Shown: positions 16,752 to 26,091, numbered from the stretch's first letter. The stretch is DNA of 53,018 bases from an uncultured Alistipes sp. (GCA_945494785.1 CALYVN010000004.1:1-53018), one strand, 5' to 3'. The notes: a model not told the origin generated them from the letters alone. Numbers and translations: made by a program.

Positions 16752-17963
16752 ATGATGACGGAATATAGCGAAAACAATTTCGAACAGTGCATCAAATGTA
16801 CGGTCTGCACGGTATATTGCCCTGTTGCGGCAGTAAATCCGCTCTACCCGGGTCCCAAGCAGTCGGGTCCAGACGGTGCGCGTTTGCGTCTGAAACACCC
16901 TGCGTTCTATGACGAGGCTCTCAAATACTGTCTCAACTGCAAACGTTGTGAGGTGGCGTGTCCGTCGAATGTGCGCATCGGCGACATCATTCAGGCGGCG
17001 AGAATCAAATACAGCAAGAAAAAGCCCGGGTTGCGCGAGTTTACGCTTGCCAATACCGATTTGGTCGGCTCGATTTCGACGAAGGTCGCTCCTGTGGTAA
17101 ATGCTACGGTCGGGTTGAAACCCGTCAAGGCAGTGATGGATGCCGTGCTGAAAATCGACCATCGCCGTACATTCCCGAAATACTCGCAGGGAACGTTCGA
17201 GGGTTGGTTCCGCAAACATGCGGCCGAACAGGCTGCTCTGCCGAAGCAGGTTGCCTTCTTCCACGGCTGTTATGTAAACTACAACAATCCCGCACTCGGC
17301 AAAGACCTTGTCAAGGTGATGAATGCGCTCGGAATCGGCGTGCAACTGTTGGAGAAGGAGAAGTGTTGCGGCGTGGCACTCATATCGAACGGCTTTATCG
17401 GACAAGCCAAACGTCAGGCGAAGGTCAATATCGCATCGATTCGCAAGGCGGTCAAGGAACAGAATCTGCCTGTAATAGCGACCTCCTCGACCTGTACGTT
17501 TACTCTGCGCGACGAATATGCGCATCTGCTCGACATCGACAATGCCGATGTAAGGGACGGCATAGAGTTGGCTACACGCTACATCTACCGTCTGTTGCAG
17601 TCGGGCGAAGCACAATTCAGGTTCCGCAAGGATGCACCGAAGGTGCGTGTGGCATACCATACCGCCTGCCACATGGAGAAACTCGGTTGGGCATACTACT
17701 CGATTGAGTTGCTGAAAATGATTCCGTCGGTGGAATTGACGGTGTTGGATTCGCAATGCTGCGGAATAGCCGGAACATACGGATTCAAGAAGGAGAATTA
17801 TGCTACCTCGCAGGCGATAGGCGAATCGCTGTTCCGCAAAATCGAGGAGTCGGGTTGCGATTTGGTTTCGACCGATTGCGAGACCTGCAAATGGCAGATT
17901 GAGATGTCCACGACCAAGCGCGTGGAACACCCTCTGTCGATTTTGGCGGCAGCACTCGAATAG
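16752..17963 (+). CDS. glpC: Anaerobic glycerol-3-phosphate dehydrogenase subunit C
   Basis: 403-residue iron-sulfur subunit that links GlpAB to the membrane and the quinone pool. Two ferredoxin-type [4Fe-4S] motifs are at C13/C16/C19/C23 and C60/C63/C66/C70. Two cysteine-rich CCG domains follow, as in heterodisulfide reductase subunit B: HGCYVNYNN with EKCCGVALISNG, then HTACHMEKLG with DSQCCGIAGTYG and a late CETCKWQ. Last gene of the operon; a hairpin with a T run follows about 60 bases after the stop. The pathway would reduce menaquinone, fitting an anaerobe with fumarate respiration (inference). Confidence 0.94.
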   Translation: MMTEYSENNFEQCIKCTVCTVYCPVAAVNPLYPGPKQSGPDGARLRLKHPAFYDEALKYCLNCKRCEVACPSNVRIGDIIQAARIKYSKKKPGLREFTLANTDLVGSISTKVAPVVNATVGLKPVKAVMDAVLKIDHRRTFPKYSQGTFEGWFRKHAAEQAALPKQVAFFHGCYVNYNNPALGKDLVKVMNALGIGVQLLEKEKCCGVALISNGFIGQAKRQAKVNIASIRKAVKEQNLPVIATSSTCTFTLRDEYAHLLDIDNADVRDGIELATRYIYRLLQSGEAQFRFRKDAPKVRVAYHTACHMEKLGWAYYSIELLKMIPSVELTVLDSQCCGIAGTYGFKKENYATSQAIGESLFRKIEESGCDLVSTDCETCKWQIEMSTTKRVEHPLSILAAALE

Positions 17964-18021
17964 GGTGTCGGTTGCCGCAGAATGCGGGCGGCATAAAACT
18001 TTGTGATTTATAAAAAGTGGG

Positions 18022-18056
18022 TCGGGCAATCTCAACAGAGATTGTCCGAATGTTTT
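18022..18056. terminator. Bidirectional terminator between glpC and tatC
   Basis: 12-base-pair stem TCGGGCAATCTC/GAGATTGTCCGA (one G-U, loop AACA) followed by TGTTTTTG on the plus strand and a T run (CTTTTTAT) on the minus strand. It sits between convergent units. Confidence 0.8.
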
Positions 18057-18083
18057 TGTGCGGTTATACGGCAAAGCCGATGT

Positions 18084-18878
18084 TTATGCCTGCTCTGCCT
18101 GCTTGCGGGTACGGCGCACGATGAGGATGCTTGCTTCGTAGAGCAGCCAAATCGGCAGCGAGACCACAAACAGAGTAAATATGTCGGAGGTCGGGGTGAT
18201 GATGGCGGCAACGACGAGAATGGCCACTATGGCGTGCCGACGATAACGTCCCATCAAATCGGCAGAGATAAGGCCCAAACGTGCAAAGAACCACGAGAGC
18301 AGGGGTATTTCGAATAATATCCCCATGGCGAAACAGAGCGTAACGAGGGTGGAGATGTAGGAATCGAGCGTAATCATATTTGCCACACCCGCGCTGACCT
18401 GATATGTCCCCAGAAATCGAAAGGTGAGCGGGAATATCAGAAAGTAGCAGAGCAGAATCCCTGCGGCGAACATTATATAGCCGCTTGCGACCACACGCAC
18501 CGCATGCCGGCGTTCGTCGTCGTAGAGTGCAGGCGAAACGAAACGGAAAATTTGGTAGATGATGTAGGGCGATGCGCATAATATGCCTGCGCAAAAGGCT
18601 ACCCGCATATGGATAAGGAACTGTTGTGCCAATCCCGTATTGATTAGCGGTACGGCGAAAGCCTCGCCCCGACTGCCGGTCATCGATGCTATCTTGTCGA
18701 GCAGACGGTAGGTGATGAAGTCGCCATCCTGCGGAGCAAGGACTATGGCAAAGAGTTGCTCCTTGAAGCAGAATGCGCCGATACCGCACACGAGCGTTAC
18801 GGCGACAATCCTTATCAGGACTGCACGCAATTCGTCGAGATGCTCCCAAAATGTTTGATTATCCGACTTGTCGGGCAT
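18084..18878 (-). CDS. tatC: Sec-independent protein translocase TatC
   Basis: 264-residue polytopic receptor of the twin-arginine pathway, which exports folded cofactor-bearing proteins. The N-terminal FWEHLDELRAVLIR is the TatC signature (conserved Glu in the HLxELR motif) that recognises the RR signal. Six hydrophobic segments are evident, and the conserved FRFVSPALYDDERR cytoplasmic loop is present. It follows tatA by 3 bases in one unit. No tatB-like gene is visible, as usual in Bacteroidota, where a TatA-type protein does both jobs. Convergent with glpC. Confidence 0.95.
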   Translation of the reverse strand: MPDKSDNQTFWEHLDELRAVLIRIVAVTLVCGIGAFCFKEQLFAIVLAPQDGDFITYRLLDKIASMTGSRGEAFAVPLINTGLAQQFLIHMRVAFCAGILCASPYIIYQIFRFVSPALYDDERRHAVRVVASGYIMFAAGILLCYFLIFPLTFRFLGTYQVSAGVANMITLDSYISTLVTLCFAMGILFEIPLLSWFFARLGLISADLMGRYRRHAIVAILVVAAIITPTSDIFTLFVVSLPIWLLYEASILIVRRTRKQAEQA

Positions 18879-18881
18879 CGC

Positions 18882-19079
18882 TTACTTGTTTTCGCCCTCG
18901 TTTTTGGTCGGCTCCTCCTTATCGACTTCGTTCATCCCCTCCTTGAACGAGCGCACGCCTTTGCCGATGCCTTTCATCAGTTCGGGAATCTTTTTGCCAC
19001 CGAACAGCAGGAGAACAATAAGTGCGATAACGACTATCTCGCCGATGCCGAAAGTGCCGAATAACAACAGTTTTATCAT
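18882..19079 (-). CDS. tatA: Twin-arginine translocase subunit TatA
   Basis: 65-residue pore-forming subunit. One N-terminal membrane helix ([18 protein letters not shown]) is followed by the [23 protein letters not shown] amphipathic helix with the conserved FG hinge, and then a short acidic/basic tail. First gene of tatAC; the -7 promoter box lies 22 bases above the start. With no separate TatB nearby this is probably a bifunctional TatA (inference). Confidence 0.95.
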   Translation of the reverse strand: MIKLLLFGTFGIGEIVVIALIVLLLFGGKKIPELMKGIGKGVRSFKEGMNEVDKEEPTKNEGENK

Positions 19080-19100
19080 AATTGTTATGATTTATATGTG

Positions 19101-19108
19101 CAAATATA
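19101..19108 (-). promoter_or_regulatory. -7 element for tatAC
   Basis: Minus-strand TATATTTG (TAnnTTTG) 22 bases above the tatA start. No clear TTTG at -33. Confidence 0.45.
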
Positions 19109-19176
19109 TAATAATTTGCGGGATAATCGGTTATAGAGGCTGTACTTTTTTGCCCGAAGCCGTTGCCGATACCTCA

Positions 19177-19216
19177 AAGGGGTTGCGCCGAACTCGCGAG
19201 TTCGACACAACCCCTT
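19177..19216. other. Large hairpin after the V-ATPase operon
   Basis: Outer stem AAGGGGTTG/CAACCCCTT encloses an inner perfect palindrome GAACTCGCGAGTTC. It lies 23 bases after the last V-ATPase gene and upstream of tatA. No T run follows on either strand, so termination is possible but not typical. Its inner part ends TTCGACAC like the repeats at 27031 and 48570. Confidence 0.6.
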
Positions 19217-19238
19217 GGGTTTCGCTTGCAGTCGGACA

Positions 19239-19691
19239 TTATGCCACAGCCTGCGAAATAAGGAACGTTGCTGCAACGGTCAGGATGGCGTACAACTCAG
19301 GGAATGCCGCCAAAATCAGCGTCTTACCCATAACGTCGTGGCCGTTACCGATGGCTGCGATACCGTTGGCGCAGACCTTCGACTGGAAAATTGCTGCCGC
19401 AAGATTGACGAAACCGACCAACAGACCTGCACCCAAAATGGCTGCACCCTGCAATGCGGTAGGGGCAACGAGAAAATCCTTGACCATAAAGTAGCAGACG
19501 AAGCCGTACAAACCCTGCGAACCCGAAAGGGCAGAGAGTATCATATAACTACCGAATGCTCCGCCGTTCTTTTTCATTGCGCCGACCGAAGCCATACCTG
19601 CGATGGAGGTACCGATGGCCGATGCGATACCGGCGAGACCTACCATCAACGCTACGCCGACGTAGGCCATTACCAATGCTGTTGTTTCCAT
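19239..19691 (-). CDS. ntpK: V-type ATPase subunit K (rotor ring proteolipid)
   Basis: 150-residue proteolipid made of two fused hairpins (four membrane helices); copies form the ion-carrying ring. The residues that bind Na+ in Enterococcus hirae NtpK (L61, T64, Q65, Q110, E139; known) align with L55, S58, Q59 (LSGSQGLYG), Q103 (FQSKV) and E132 (FPELYAIL). This predicts Na+ rather than H+ coupling. In two-hairpin V-type rotors the first hairpin lacks the carboxylate, as here. Last gene of the operon, 30 bases below subunit I. Confidence 0.95.
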   Translation of the reverse strand: METTALVMAYVGVALMVGLAGIASAIGTSIAGMASVGAMKKNGGAFGSYMILSALSGSQGLYGFVCYFMVKDFLVAPTALQGAAILGAGLLVGFVNLAAAIFQSKVCANGIAAIGNGHDVMGKTLILAAFPELYAILTVAATFLISQAVA

Positions 19692-19721
19692 AGTTCAATA
19701 ATGTTTTTTGTTTGTTATTGT

Positions 19722-21542
19722 TTAATTGTTTGTTTGATTCACTCTGCGCAGAGGTTCGAAAGGCCGCATAGACATCTCGAATCCCGCATTTTTATAAAAT
19801 TCGACAAAGGTCAATCGCATAGGATGGACGAATGACGAGATGGTGGACATGAACAGATTGATGCCTTGTCCGATAAGCAGAATCGGCAACATAATCAGTA
19901 TGCGCACCGCTATATTGGCATCGTCAGGCACGAAACCTGCGGCAAGCGAGTTGAACACCAATGCCAGCACACCGCCCGACAGACCGATGGCGAAGAGTCG
20001 GATGTAACTCAACACGTCGCTCAAAATGCCGGTGATGTTGTTGTAGGTCTCCCACAAGCCTGCACCTATATTGACAAATATGTTCCTGCCCGGTGAGTTG
20101 AACAGCAGCATAAGTGCCAAACCCAACCCGACTGCTCCGTAGAATGCGGGCGACGATGCGGTGAAATACGGAATCGTTACACCGAACATCGGCAGACCTG
20201 CCGCCAAACTTGCCGAGAGCAGAACGATAAACCAACCGAGTGCCGAGAGCGAGTGTTTCGCACCGACGGTTTGGCAGATGAGTACGATTTTCAGTACCAT
20301 GCCGAAGAGTATCTGCACTATGCCGATAGCCAAGGCGACAGAGAAGAATTTGCCTTGGAAATCGAAGAAATGCACCGAAGGGAACCACTCCTGCATGCTC
20401 ATTCCGAAGAACGAGCCGCAGAAACAGCCGAACAAAATTGTCGAAACGGCACACATGGTTGCGAACAGCGAGGCTTGGCGCATGGTCGGAGTCGTGCGTC
20501 GACGCAGCAGTGCCAGACCCAAAACGAGCAGTATCAGACCATAGCCCGCATCGTTGAGACAAATGCCGAAAAAGAGCATGTAGAACGGTGCGAAGAACGG
20601 AGTGAGGTCGATTGTGCCGTATTTCGGAAGGGCGTACATGTTGCCGACAAACTCGAAAATACGGGCAAACCAATTGTTTTTGAGTTGTACGGGAGTGTCG
20701 TCCTGCGGAGTAGGCTCGCTCTTGATATAAATCACATTCGGGCAATTGTCTAGAACGGCATCGACCTGTGCCGATGTCTCCTTGGCAGCCCATCCCTCCA
20801 TGACGAGCAGCATACCGTCGGCAGCCTGTTCGGCTGTCGCACCGATGCGCACATCCTGCAACTGCATTTTCAGAGTGGCGAGTTCTTCGGCAATCTCGTT
20901 GCGGGCATCGGCGCATGCGCTCAATGCCGTATTGAGCCGGCGAAGTGTGGCGATTTGGTCGCGCATTGCCTGCTCTGCCTCGGATACGCTCATTGCGGGT
21001 GCCTTTTGCTCCTGCGCATCGATTGCCACATCGCCGTCGCCTATTACGACGAAACGGGCGATGGAATCGACGGTCGAGATAAGCGTGATGGTGTATTGCG
21101 CACTCCACTCCGCCTCGTTCTTGTCGAAGGTGCTTTTCTGCGTGGTAAAGTAGCGCAGATGCACGCCCGCATCTGCCAGACGTTTAATCGTATCGACCGA
21201 GAAATCGCCCCAACCCGACCATTCATCGACGACTTTGGTCAATCGGGCAATCTCCGATTTGGCTGTTGCAATATCCGCCTGCGTTGCCGTATAGGCAGCA
21301 TACGCCGAGCCTTCGGCACGCGGAGCAGAGGCAGTGTAATCGACGCTTGCGGCAAATGCCGTAAGGAAATCGAGAGCCTTTTGGCGACTTTCGATGTCGG
21401 CGAGCAGTTGGCGGTCGGCTTCGGCTGGCTCCCAGCCTGTGGTGGTGATGTCCACCAATCCGATGTCGCGCAGACGCTCTATGAATTGTTCACGCTCGGC
21501 TGCAAACAGCACGATGTCGTATTTGGTCATCTTGACTATCAT
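19722..21542 (-). CDS. ntpI: V-type ATPase subunit I (stator membrane subunit)
   Basis: 606-residue subunit a/I that forms the ion half-channels against the rotor ring and anchors the peripheral stalk. The N-terminal half (to about 320) is cytosolic and largely helical (REQFIERLRDIGLVDI, long coiled stretches), and the C-terminal half holds about seven hydrophobic helices starting near PFFAPFYMLFFGICLNDAGYG. The start ATG at 21542 overlaps the subunit D stop (ATGA), supporting it over the internal ATG four codons later. The ending NAGFEMSMRPFEPLRR is typical of the family. Confidence 0.94.
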   Translation of the reverse strand: MIVKMTKYDIVLFAAEREQFIERLRDIGLVDITTTGWEPAEADRQLLADIESRQKALDFLTAFAASVDYTASAPRAEGSAYAAYTATQADIATAKSEIARLTKVVDEWSGWGDFSVDTIKRLADAGVHLRYFTTQKSTFDKNEAEWSAQYTITLISTVDSIARFVVIGDGDVAIDAQEQKAPAMSVSEAEQAMRDQIATLRRLNTALSACADARNEIAEELATLKMQLQDVRIGATAEQAADGMLLVMEGWAAKETSAQVDAVLDNCPNVIYIKSEPTPQDDTPVQLKNNWFARIFEFVGNMYALPKYGTIDLTPFFAPFYMLFFGICLNDAGYGLILLVLGLALLRRRTTPTMRQASLFATMCAVSTILFGCFCGSFFGMSMQEWFPSVHFFDFQGKFFSVALAIGIVQILFGMVLKIVLICQTVGAKHSLSALGWFIVLLSASLAAGLPMFGVTIPYFTASSPAFYGAVGLGLALMLLFNSPGRNIFVNIGAGLWETYNNITGILSDVLSYIRLFAIGLSGGVLALVFNSLAAGFVPDDANIAVRILIMLPILLIGQGINLFMSTISSFVHPMRLTFVEFYKNAGFEMSMRPFEPLRRVNQTNN

Positions 21543-22153
21543 AATCCGTTGCCCTCCATTGCAGCAGCAGCCTGTTGGCGCGTTTTGACGATTTTCTGTG
21601 CCGATTTCGAAAGATTCTCTTCATCCTCCATAAATCGCTTGATTTTGCGTATGGCATCCTCATACCCCGGGATTTGCACCTTTTCGTAGAGGTTTACCTT
21701 TTGAGTGGTTTTACGGCGTGCGTAATCGAGCAGTTCCATCTGCCGGTTATAGACCTCGTATTCTATGCCCAAACGCGCCATGCTTTTGAGTACATCGACG
21801 CCGTCGCTGTACCACGAAGGCGAGGAGAAGAGGTCGAACGGCTTGATGTCGAAAACGATATCCTGCAACTGCGGAATGCGCACTCCCGCGATTTTCTGCG
21901 TCGCCAATGCGACGTCCTTAACGCGCAGCAACGAACAATCAAACTCTCCCCAAAGTGCCGTCATATAGTCGTACTCCGCGATGAGAGCCTCCGATTTGCG
22001 ACGGAATTCGGCAGCCGAGTCCTTCGCCCGCTTGACCTCGGAGCGCAGAGCCGACTCCTTACTTTTGATTGTAGGGAGTGCCTTCTGGCGCATCTTCAAC
22101 TGTTTGCCGAGTTCGCCGAGCGAAGTCTTGTTATATTGAAATTTGATTGCCAT
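21539..22153 (-). CDS. ntpD: V-type ATPase subunit D (central rotor shaft)
   Basis: 204-residue central stalk protein that turns inside the A3B3 head. It is almost entirely helical, with two long coiled-coil arms (TSLGELGKQLKMRQKALPTIKSK near the N-terminus and KVNLYEKVQIPGYEDAIRKIK near the C-terminus), as expected for subunit D. It lies 6 bases after subunit B and overlaps subunit I by the ATGA. Its usual partner in the shaft, subunit F, is not encoded in this cluster. Confidence 0.93.
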   Translation of the reverse strand: MAIKFQYNKTSLGELGKQLKMRQKALPTIKSKESALRSEVKRAKDSAAEFRRKSEALIAEYDYMTALWGEFDCSLLRVKDVALATQKIAGVRIPQLQDIVFDIKPFDLFSSPSWYSDGVDVLKSMARLGIEYEVYNRQMELLDYARRKTTQKVNLYEKVQIPGYEDAIRKIKRFMEDEENLSKSAQKIVKTRQQAAAAMEGNGL

Positions 22154-22159
22154 TGCGTG

Positions 22160-23479
22160 TTATGCTTTCCAATATTTTGCGATGAGTTCCGCCTTGATTG
22201 CAACCTCCTCTTTGGAGAAGTATTTTGCAAAGAGCGTCCATGCCGTATCGAGCATCTCGTCGATGGCGATGTTGATGTCGATTGCAAGCAACTTCTCGGA
22301 GTAGTCGCGGGCGAATTTCAAGGCGCGTTCGTCGTAGTCGGACAAATCGAAACCGTTTTCGAGTTTGGTCTTGGCATTCGCCGCATCCGAATAGAGACGC
22401 ACGCAGGCATTCATCACCTGCGGATGGTCTTCGCGAGTCTTTTTGCCGATTACGAGTTGTTTGAGTCGCGACAGCGAACGGAACGGGTCGATGATGACTT
22501 TGCCCGTATCGGAATCGTTGCGCAGGAACAACTGACCCTCGGTGATGTAACCCGTGTTGTCCGGAATGGCGTGGGTGATGTCGCCGCCCGAAAGGGTCGT
22601 AACGGCGATAATCGTAATCGAACCGCCGTTAGGCAACTGCACCGCCTTCTCGTAAATCTTTGCCAAATCCGAATAGAGCGAACCCGGCATGGAGTCTTTC
22701 GACGGGATTTGGTCCATACGGTTGGATACGATTGCCAATGCGTCGGCATAGAGTGTCATATCCGTCAGCAATACCAATACCTTCTCGCCCTTATCGACCG
22801 CAAAGTATTCGGCAGCCGTAAGCGCCATGTCCGGCACGAGCAGACGCTCGACAGGCGGATTCTCGGTCGTATTGACGAACGAAACAATACGGTCCAATGC
22901 ACCGGCATTCTCGAATACCTGCTTGAAATAGAGGAAATCGTCGTTGGTCAGACCCATACCGCCGAGTATGATTTTGTCGGCTTTGGCACGCAGAGCCACA
23001 TTCGCCATTACGGCGTTGTACGGCTGGTCTGGGTCGGCGAAGAACGGAATCTTCTGACCCGTAACGATGGTGTTGTTGAGGTCGATGCCGGCGATACCCG
23101 TTGCGATGAGTTCCGAAGGCTGGATACGACGGAACGGATTGACGGTAGGTCCTCCGATTTCGCGTGCCTCGCCCTCAATCTGCGCACCGCCTTCGAGCGG
23201 CTCGCCATAGGCATTGAAGAAGCGTCCCGCAAGATTGTCCGATACCTTCAACTTCGGCGGTTCGCCGTGGAATACGACCTCCGAATCGGTGGCAAGTCCC
23301 TCGGTACCCGCAAAGACCTGCAACGTTACATTGTCGCCCATAATCTTCACCACCTGCGCCAATTTGCCGCCTACGGTGGCAAGTTCGTCATTACCTACTC
23401 CCGTGGCACGAAGCGTTACGGTAGCCTTGGTAATGTTGTCGATTTTGGTATATACTTTTTGAAATGCTCGTGTTGTCAT
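22160..23479 (-). CDS. ntpB: V-type ATPase subunit B (non-catalytic)
   Basis: 439-residue non-catalytic head subunit. It has the RecA-like fold with the degenerate nucleotide loop (TGQKIPFFADPDQPYN instead of a Walker A) that marks B subunits, and the conserved stretches PVNPFRRIQPSE-like (PTVNPFRRIQPSEL), LLTDMTLYADAL and IPDNTGYITEGQLFL. It supplies the arginine side of the A/B interface. Placed between A and D, with 15 bases to A. Confidence 0.96.
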   Translation of the reverse strand: MTTRAFQKVYTKIDNITKATVTLRATGVGNDELATVGGKLAQVVKIMGDNVTLQVFAGTEGLATDSEVVFHGEPPKLKVSDNLAGRFFNAYGEPLEGGAQIEGEAREIGGPTVNPFRRIQPSELIATGIAGIDLNNTIVTGQKIPFFADPDQPYNAVMANVALRAKADKIILGGMGLTNDDFLYFKQVFENAGALDRIVSFVNTTENPPVERLLVPDMALTAAEYFAVDKGEKVLVLLTDMTLYADALAIVSNRMDQIPSKDSMPGSLYSDLAKIYEKAVQLPNGGSITIIAVTTLSGGDITHAIPDNTGYITEGQLFLRNDSDTGKVIIDPFRSLSRLKQLVIGKKTREDHPQVMNACVRLYSDAANAKTKLENGFDLSDYDERALKFARDYSEKLLAIDINIAIDEMLDTAWTLFAKYFSKEEVAIKAELIAKYWKA

Positions 23480-23494
23480 AATGCTGCTGATGTT

Positions 23495-25246
23495 TTACTC
23501 TGCTTGCGAAACATATTGTTCAATCTGCTTTTGGTAGTCGTGGAACTTGTCGCTCTTCCACTCGGAGTAGTTCATCTGACGGAAGAGGTTGATGAGTCCC
23601 TTGAAGAACTTGGAGCAAGCCTCGAAATCGGCGAAATCGAAATTGCGGTCGCAGATGTCGAGTACCATTTTGTACATCATCTGCTGGCGTTCCAACGGAC
23701 AGTTGGCATCGATGTCGTCGAATGCGTCCTGCTGCAAAATCACAAAGTCGATGAGTTCGCTCTTCCAAAAACGCTCGTGATACTCTACCGGTACGCCGTC
23801 GTCGCCCAAAATGTTGATTTGGTCGTTGGCCTCTTTGCCTCGCTGTACGATGGTCTTGCCGCGATAGACGAGTTTGACCCAATCCTTTTCGATTTTTTCG
23901 CCCAGATACTCCTCCACTTCGGGATATTCGAGATATTTGGAGTAGGATTCGAGCGGGTCTATTGCAGGATAACGTTTCGAATCGGCACGACCCTGCGAAA
24001 GGGCGTAGAAACAACGTGCAGCCTTTTTGGTCGATTCGGTAACCGGCTCTTTGAGGTTGCCGCCCGCAGGCGACACCGTGCCGAGGAACGTAACCGAACC
24101 CGTTGCACCGTTGTACAATTTGACAAGTCCCGCACGCGAGTAGAAGTTGGAGATGATGGCCGACAGGTCCATAGGGAAAGCATCCTGACCCGGCAACTCC
24201 TCCAAACGGTTGGACATCTCGCGCAGAGCCTGCGCCCAACGCGAAGTGGAATCGGCCATAACCAGTACCTTCAATCCCATCGAACGGTAGTATTCGCCGA
24301 TGGTCATACCCGTATAGACCGAAGCCTCACGCGCAGCGACAGGCATGTTGGAGGTGTTGCATATAATTATGGTACGCTCCATCAGTTTGTGTCCCGTATG
24401 CGGGTCAATCAACTCCGGAAACTCCTTGAAGATTTCGACGACCTCGTTGGCGCGCTCGCCACATGCAATCATGATGATAATGTCGGCATCGGCCTGCTTG
24501 GATATGGCGTGCTGCAACACCGTTTTGCCTGCACCGAACGGCCCGGGAATAAAGCCCGTACCGCCTTCTGCCAGCGGATTGAACGTATCGATTGCGCGAA
24601 CGCCCGTCTCCATGACTTTCGACGGACGAGGCTTTTCGTCGTAGCAGCGCACAGCCTGTTTTACCGGCCAGCGTTGTACCATCGTTATCGGGTATTCGTT
24701 GCCGTCGGAATCGGTTACCGTGGCTATGGTGTCGGTAACTTTGTATTCGCCTTCGGCAACGATGCTCTTGACCGTATAGTTGCCAGTCATGATGAACGGC
24801 ACCATAATCTTGTGGGCAACCCATTGCTCCTGCACCTCTCCGAGCCATGCTGCCGCCGAAACCTTATCGCCGACTTTGGCGAGCGGTTTGAAAGCCCATT
24901 TGCGCTCGAAATCGACGGGGTCGGTGATGGAGCCGCGCTCGATAAAGAGACTTTCCATCTTCTCCAAGTCGTTCTGCAAACCGTCGTAGTTGCGCGAAAG
25001 CAGACCCGGTGCGAGTGTCGCTTCGAGCATGTGGCCTGCAAATTCGACCTTGTCGCCGATTTTCAGACCGCGTGTCGAGTCGTAAACCTGTACATAGGCA
25101 TCGTCGCCTATTACCTTGATGACCTCCGCCATCATTTTGGTATCACCGCAATAGACATAGCATATCTCGTTCTGACCGACTGCTCCGTCTGCCTTGACGA
25201 TTACTATGTTGGAGATGATACCGTTTACACGTCCTGTTGTTTTCAT
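23495..25246 (-). CDS. ntpA: V-type ATPase subunit A (catalytic)
   Basis: 583-residue catalytic subunit hydrolysing or making ATP. Walker A GPFGAGKT is at 235-242, with an N-terminal barrel (TTGRVNGIISNIVIVKADG), the bulge domain inserted at about 110-190 that separates A from F-type beta subunits, the Walker B region (LKVLVMADSTSRWAQALREMS), and ERGSITDP. Length matches bacterial NtpA. It lies 8 bases below the DUF2764 gene. Most similar in type to the A/V-ATPases found in many gut Bacteroidota and in Enterococcus. Confidence 0.97.
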   Translation of the reverse strand: MKTTGRVNGIISNIVIVKADGAVGQNEICYVYCGDTKMMAEVIKVIGDDAYVQVYDSTRGLKIGDKVEFAGHMLEATLAPGLLSRNYDGLQNDLEKMESLFIERGSITDPVDFERKWAFKPLAKVGDKVSAAAWLGEVQEQWVAHKIMVPFIMTGNYTVKSIVAEGEYKVTDTIATVTDSDGNEYPITMVQRWPVKQAVRCYDEKPRPSKVMETGVRAIDTFNPLAEGGTGFIPGPFGAGKTVLQHAISKQADADIIIMIACGERANEVVEIFKEFPELIDPHTGHKLMERTIIICNTSNMPVAAREASVYTGMTIGEYYRSMGLKVLVMADSTSRWAQALREMSNRLEELPGQDAFPMDLSAIISNFYSRAGLVKLYNGATGSVTFLGTVSPAGGNLKEPVTESTKKAARCFYALSQGRADSKRYPAIDPLESYSKYLEYPEVEEYLGEKIEKDWVKLVYRGKTIVQRGKEANDQINILGDDGVPVEYHERFWKSELIDFVILQQDAFDDIDANCPLERQQMMYKMVLDICDRNFDFADFEACSKFFKGLINLFRQMNYSEWKSDKFHDYQKQIEQYVSQAE

Positions 25247-25254
25247 ATATGAGT

Positions 25255-26088
25255 TTATAATTTATTTATCAGTTCCTTGCCGTCGAGTTCCGCCATGAGA
25301 CGTTCGAGCATCTGTCGGCCGTATTTGCGGTCGAGCAGCGTCCAACGTGCCACCAAATTGATTTTGACCAGATAGGCGAGTACGGCATTGATGTCGAAAT
25401 AGTCGAATGTGGAGAGTTCGGATGCCATATCCCAACGGATGCGGTCCAATTTGCGCTCCTTGTCCAGAAGGTTGTGTTCGTCGTTTACTGTGGCGATGAC
25501 GGTATCGATGTAGCCGAGTTCTCCGCGCAGACCGAAATCGGATGCCGAACTGCGTTGCAACTGCTCGACCACCTCGCCTTCGCCGACCGTAACCGTGTCG
25601 ATTGCCACACCCTGCGCCCTTGCCGTGGTTGCGGCTATGACATTGCGCAGCGTGCGATCGAATTCGGACCACTCGCGCAAAAAGCGCGACCCCGATGCGG
25701 CACACTCGTCGTAGTAGGCCGCAAAGAGATTGCGGGCAAACGGAACGGCGGTGTCTGTCTCGTCGGCATCTTCGCCTTCCGGATTGGCATAGGCGCGAAT
25801 GACGCGGGCAATGCGTTCGGGCAGATGCGACGGATTGCGCAACTCCTCTTCAATCTCCTCTGCCGAAAGACGGCCGAGCGCGTTACGCGCCATACTGCCG
25901 TTGTGCAGAGCGACCAAATTCTCGCAATCGTAGTAGGTATAGAGCAATCGGACGCAGGCATTGTCGCGCTTGGACAATACCTCGCCGACCTCCGCCAAAA
26001 TCGACTCGGTGTCGAAACCTTTTGTTTCGGCATCGAGTGCGTATTCGCGGAAACCCGATACGAGAGCGTAATAATTGTTGCCGAACAT
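25255..26088 (-). CDS. DUF2764 family protein of the V-ATPase operon
   Basis: 277-residue soluble, helix-rich protein matching DUF2764 by its opening (NNYYALVSGFREYALDAETKG) and position. In other bacterial V-ATPase operons subunit C, the socket between rotor ring and shaft, is encoded at this place between E and A. DUF2764 could therefore be the functional counterpart of subunit C (inference); I see no direct sequence similarity to subunit C. Spacing of 3 bases to subunit E and 8 to subunit A. No membrane helix or signal peptide. Confidence 0.85.
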   Translation of the reverse strand: MFGNNYYALVSGFREYALDAETKGFDTESILAEVGEVLSKRDNACVRLLYTYYDCENLVALHNGSMARNALGRLSAEEIEEELRNPSHLPERIARVIRAYANPEGEDADETDTAVPFARNLFAAYYDECAASGSRFLREWSEFDRTLRNVIAATTARAQGVAIDTVTVGEGEVVEQLQRSSASDFGLRGELGYIDTVIATVNDEHNLLDKERKLDRIRWDMASELSTFDYFDINAVLAYLVKINLVARWTLLDRKYGRQMLERLMAELDGKELINKL

Positions 26089-26091
26089 AGA

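Noticed and set aside
21575..25252. Very long open frame on the plus strand opposite the V-ATPase A, B and D genes (over 1200 codons).
   Set aside because: It is the antisense shadow of three clearly recognised genes, arising from their codon bias. The conceptual protein is Arg/His/Val-rich with no family motif and no start or promoter context.
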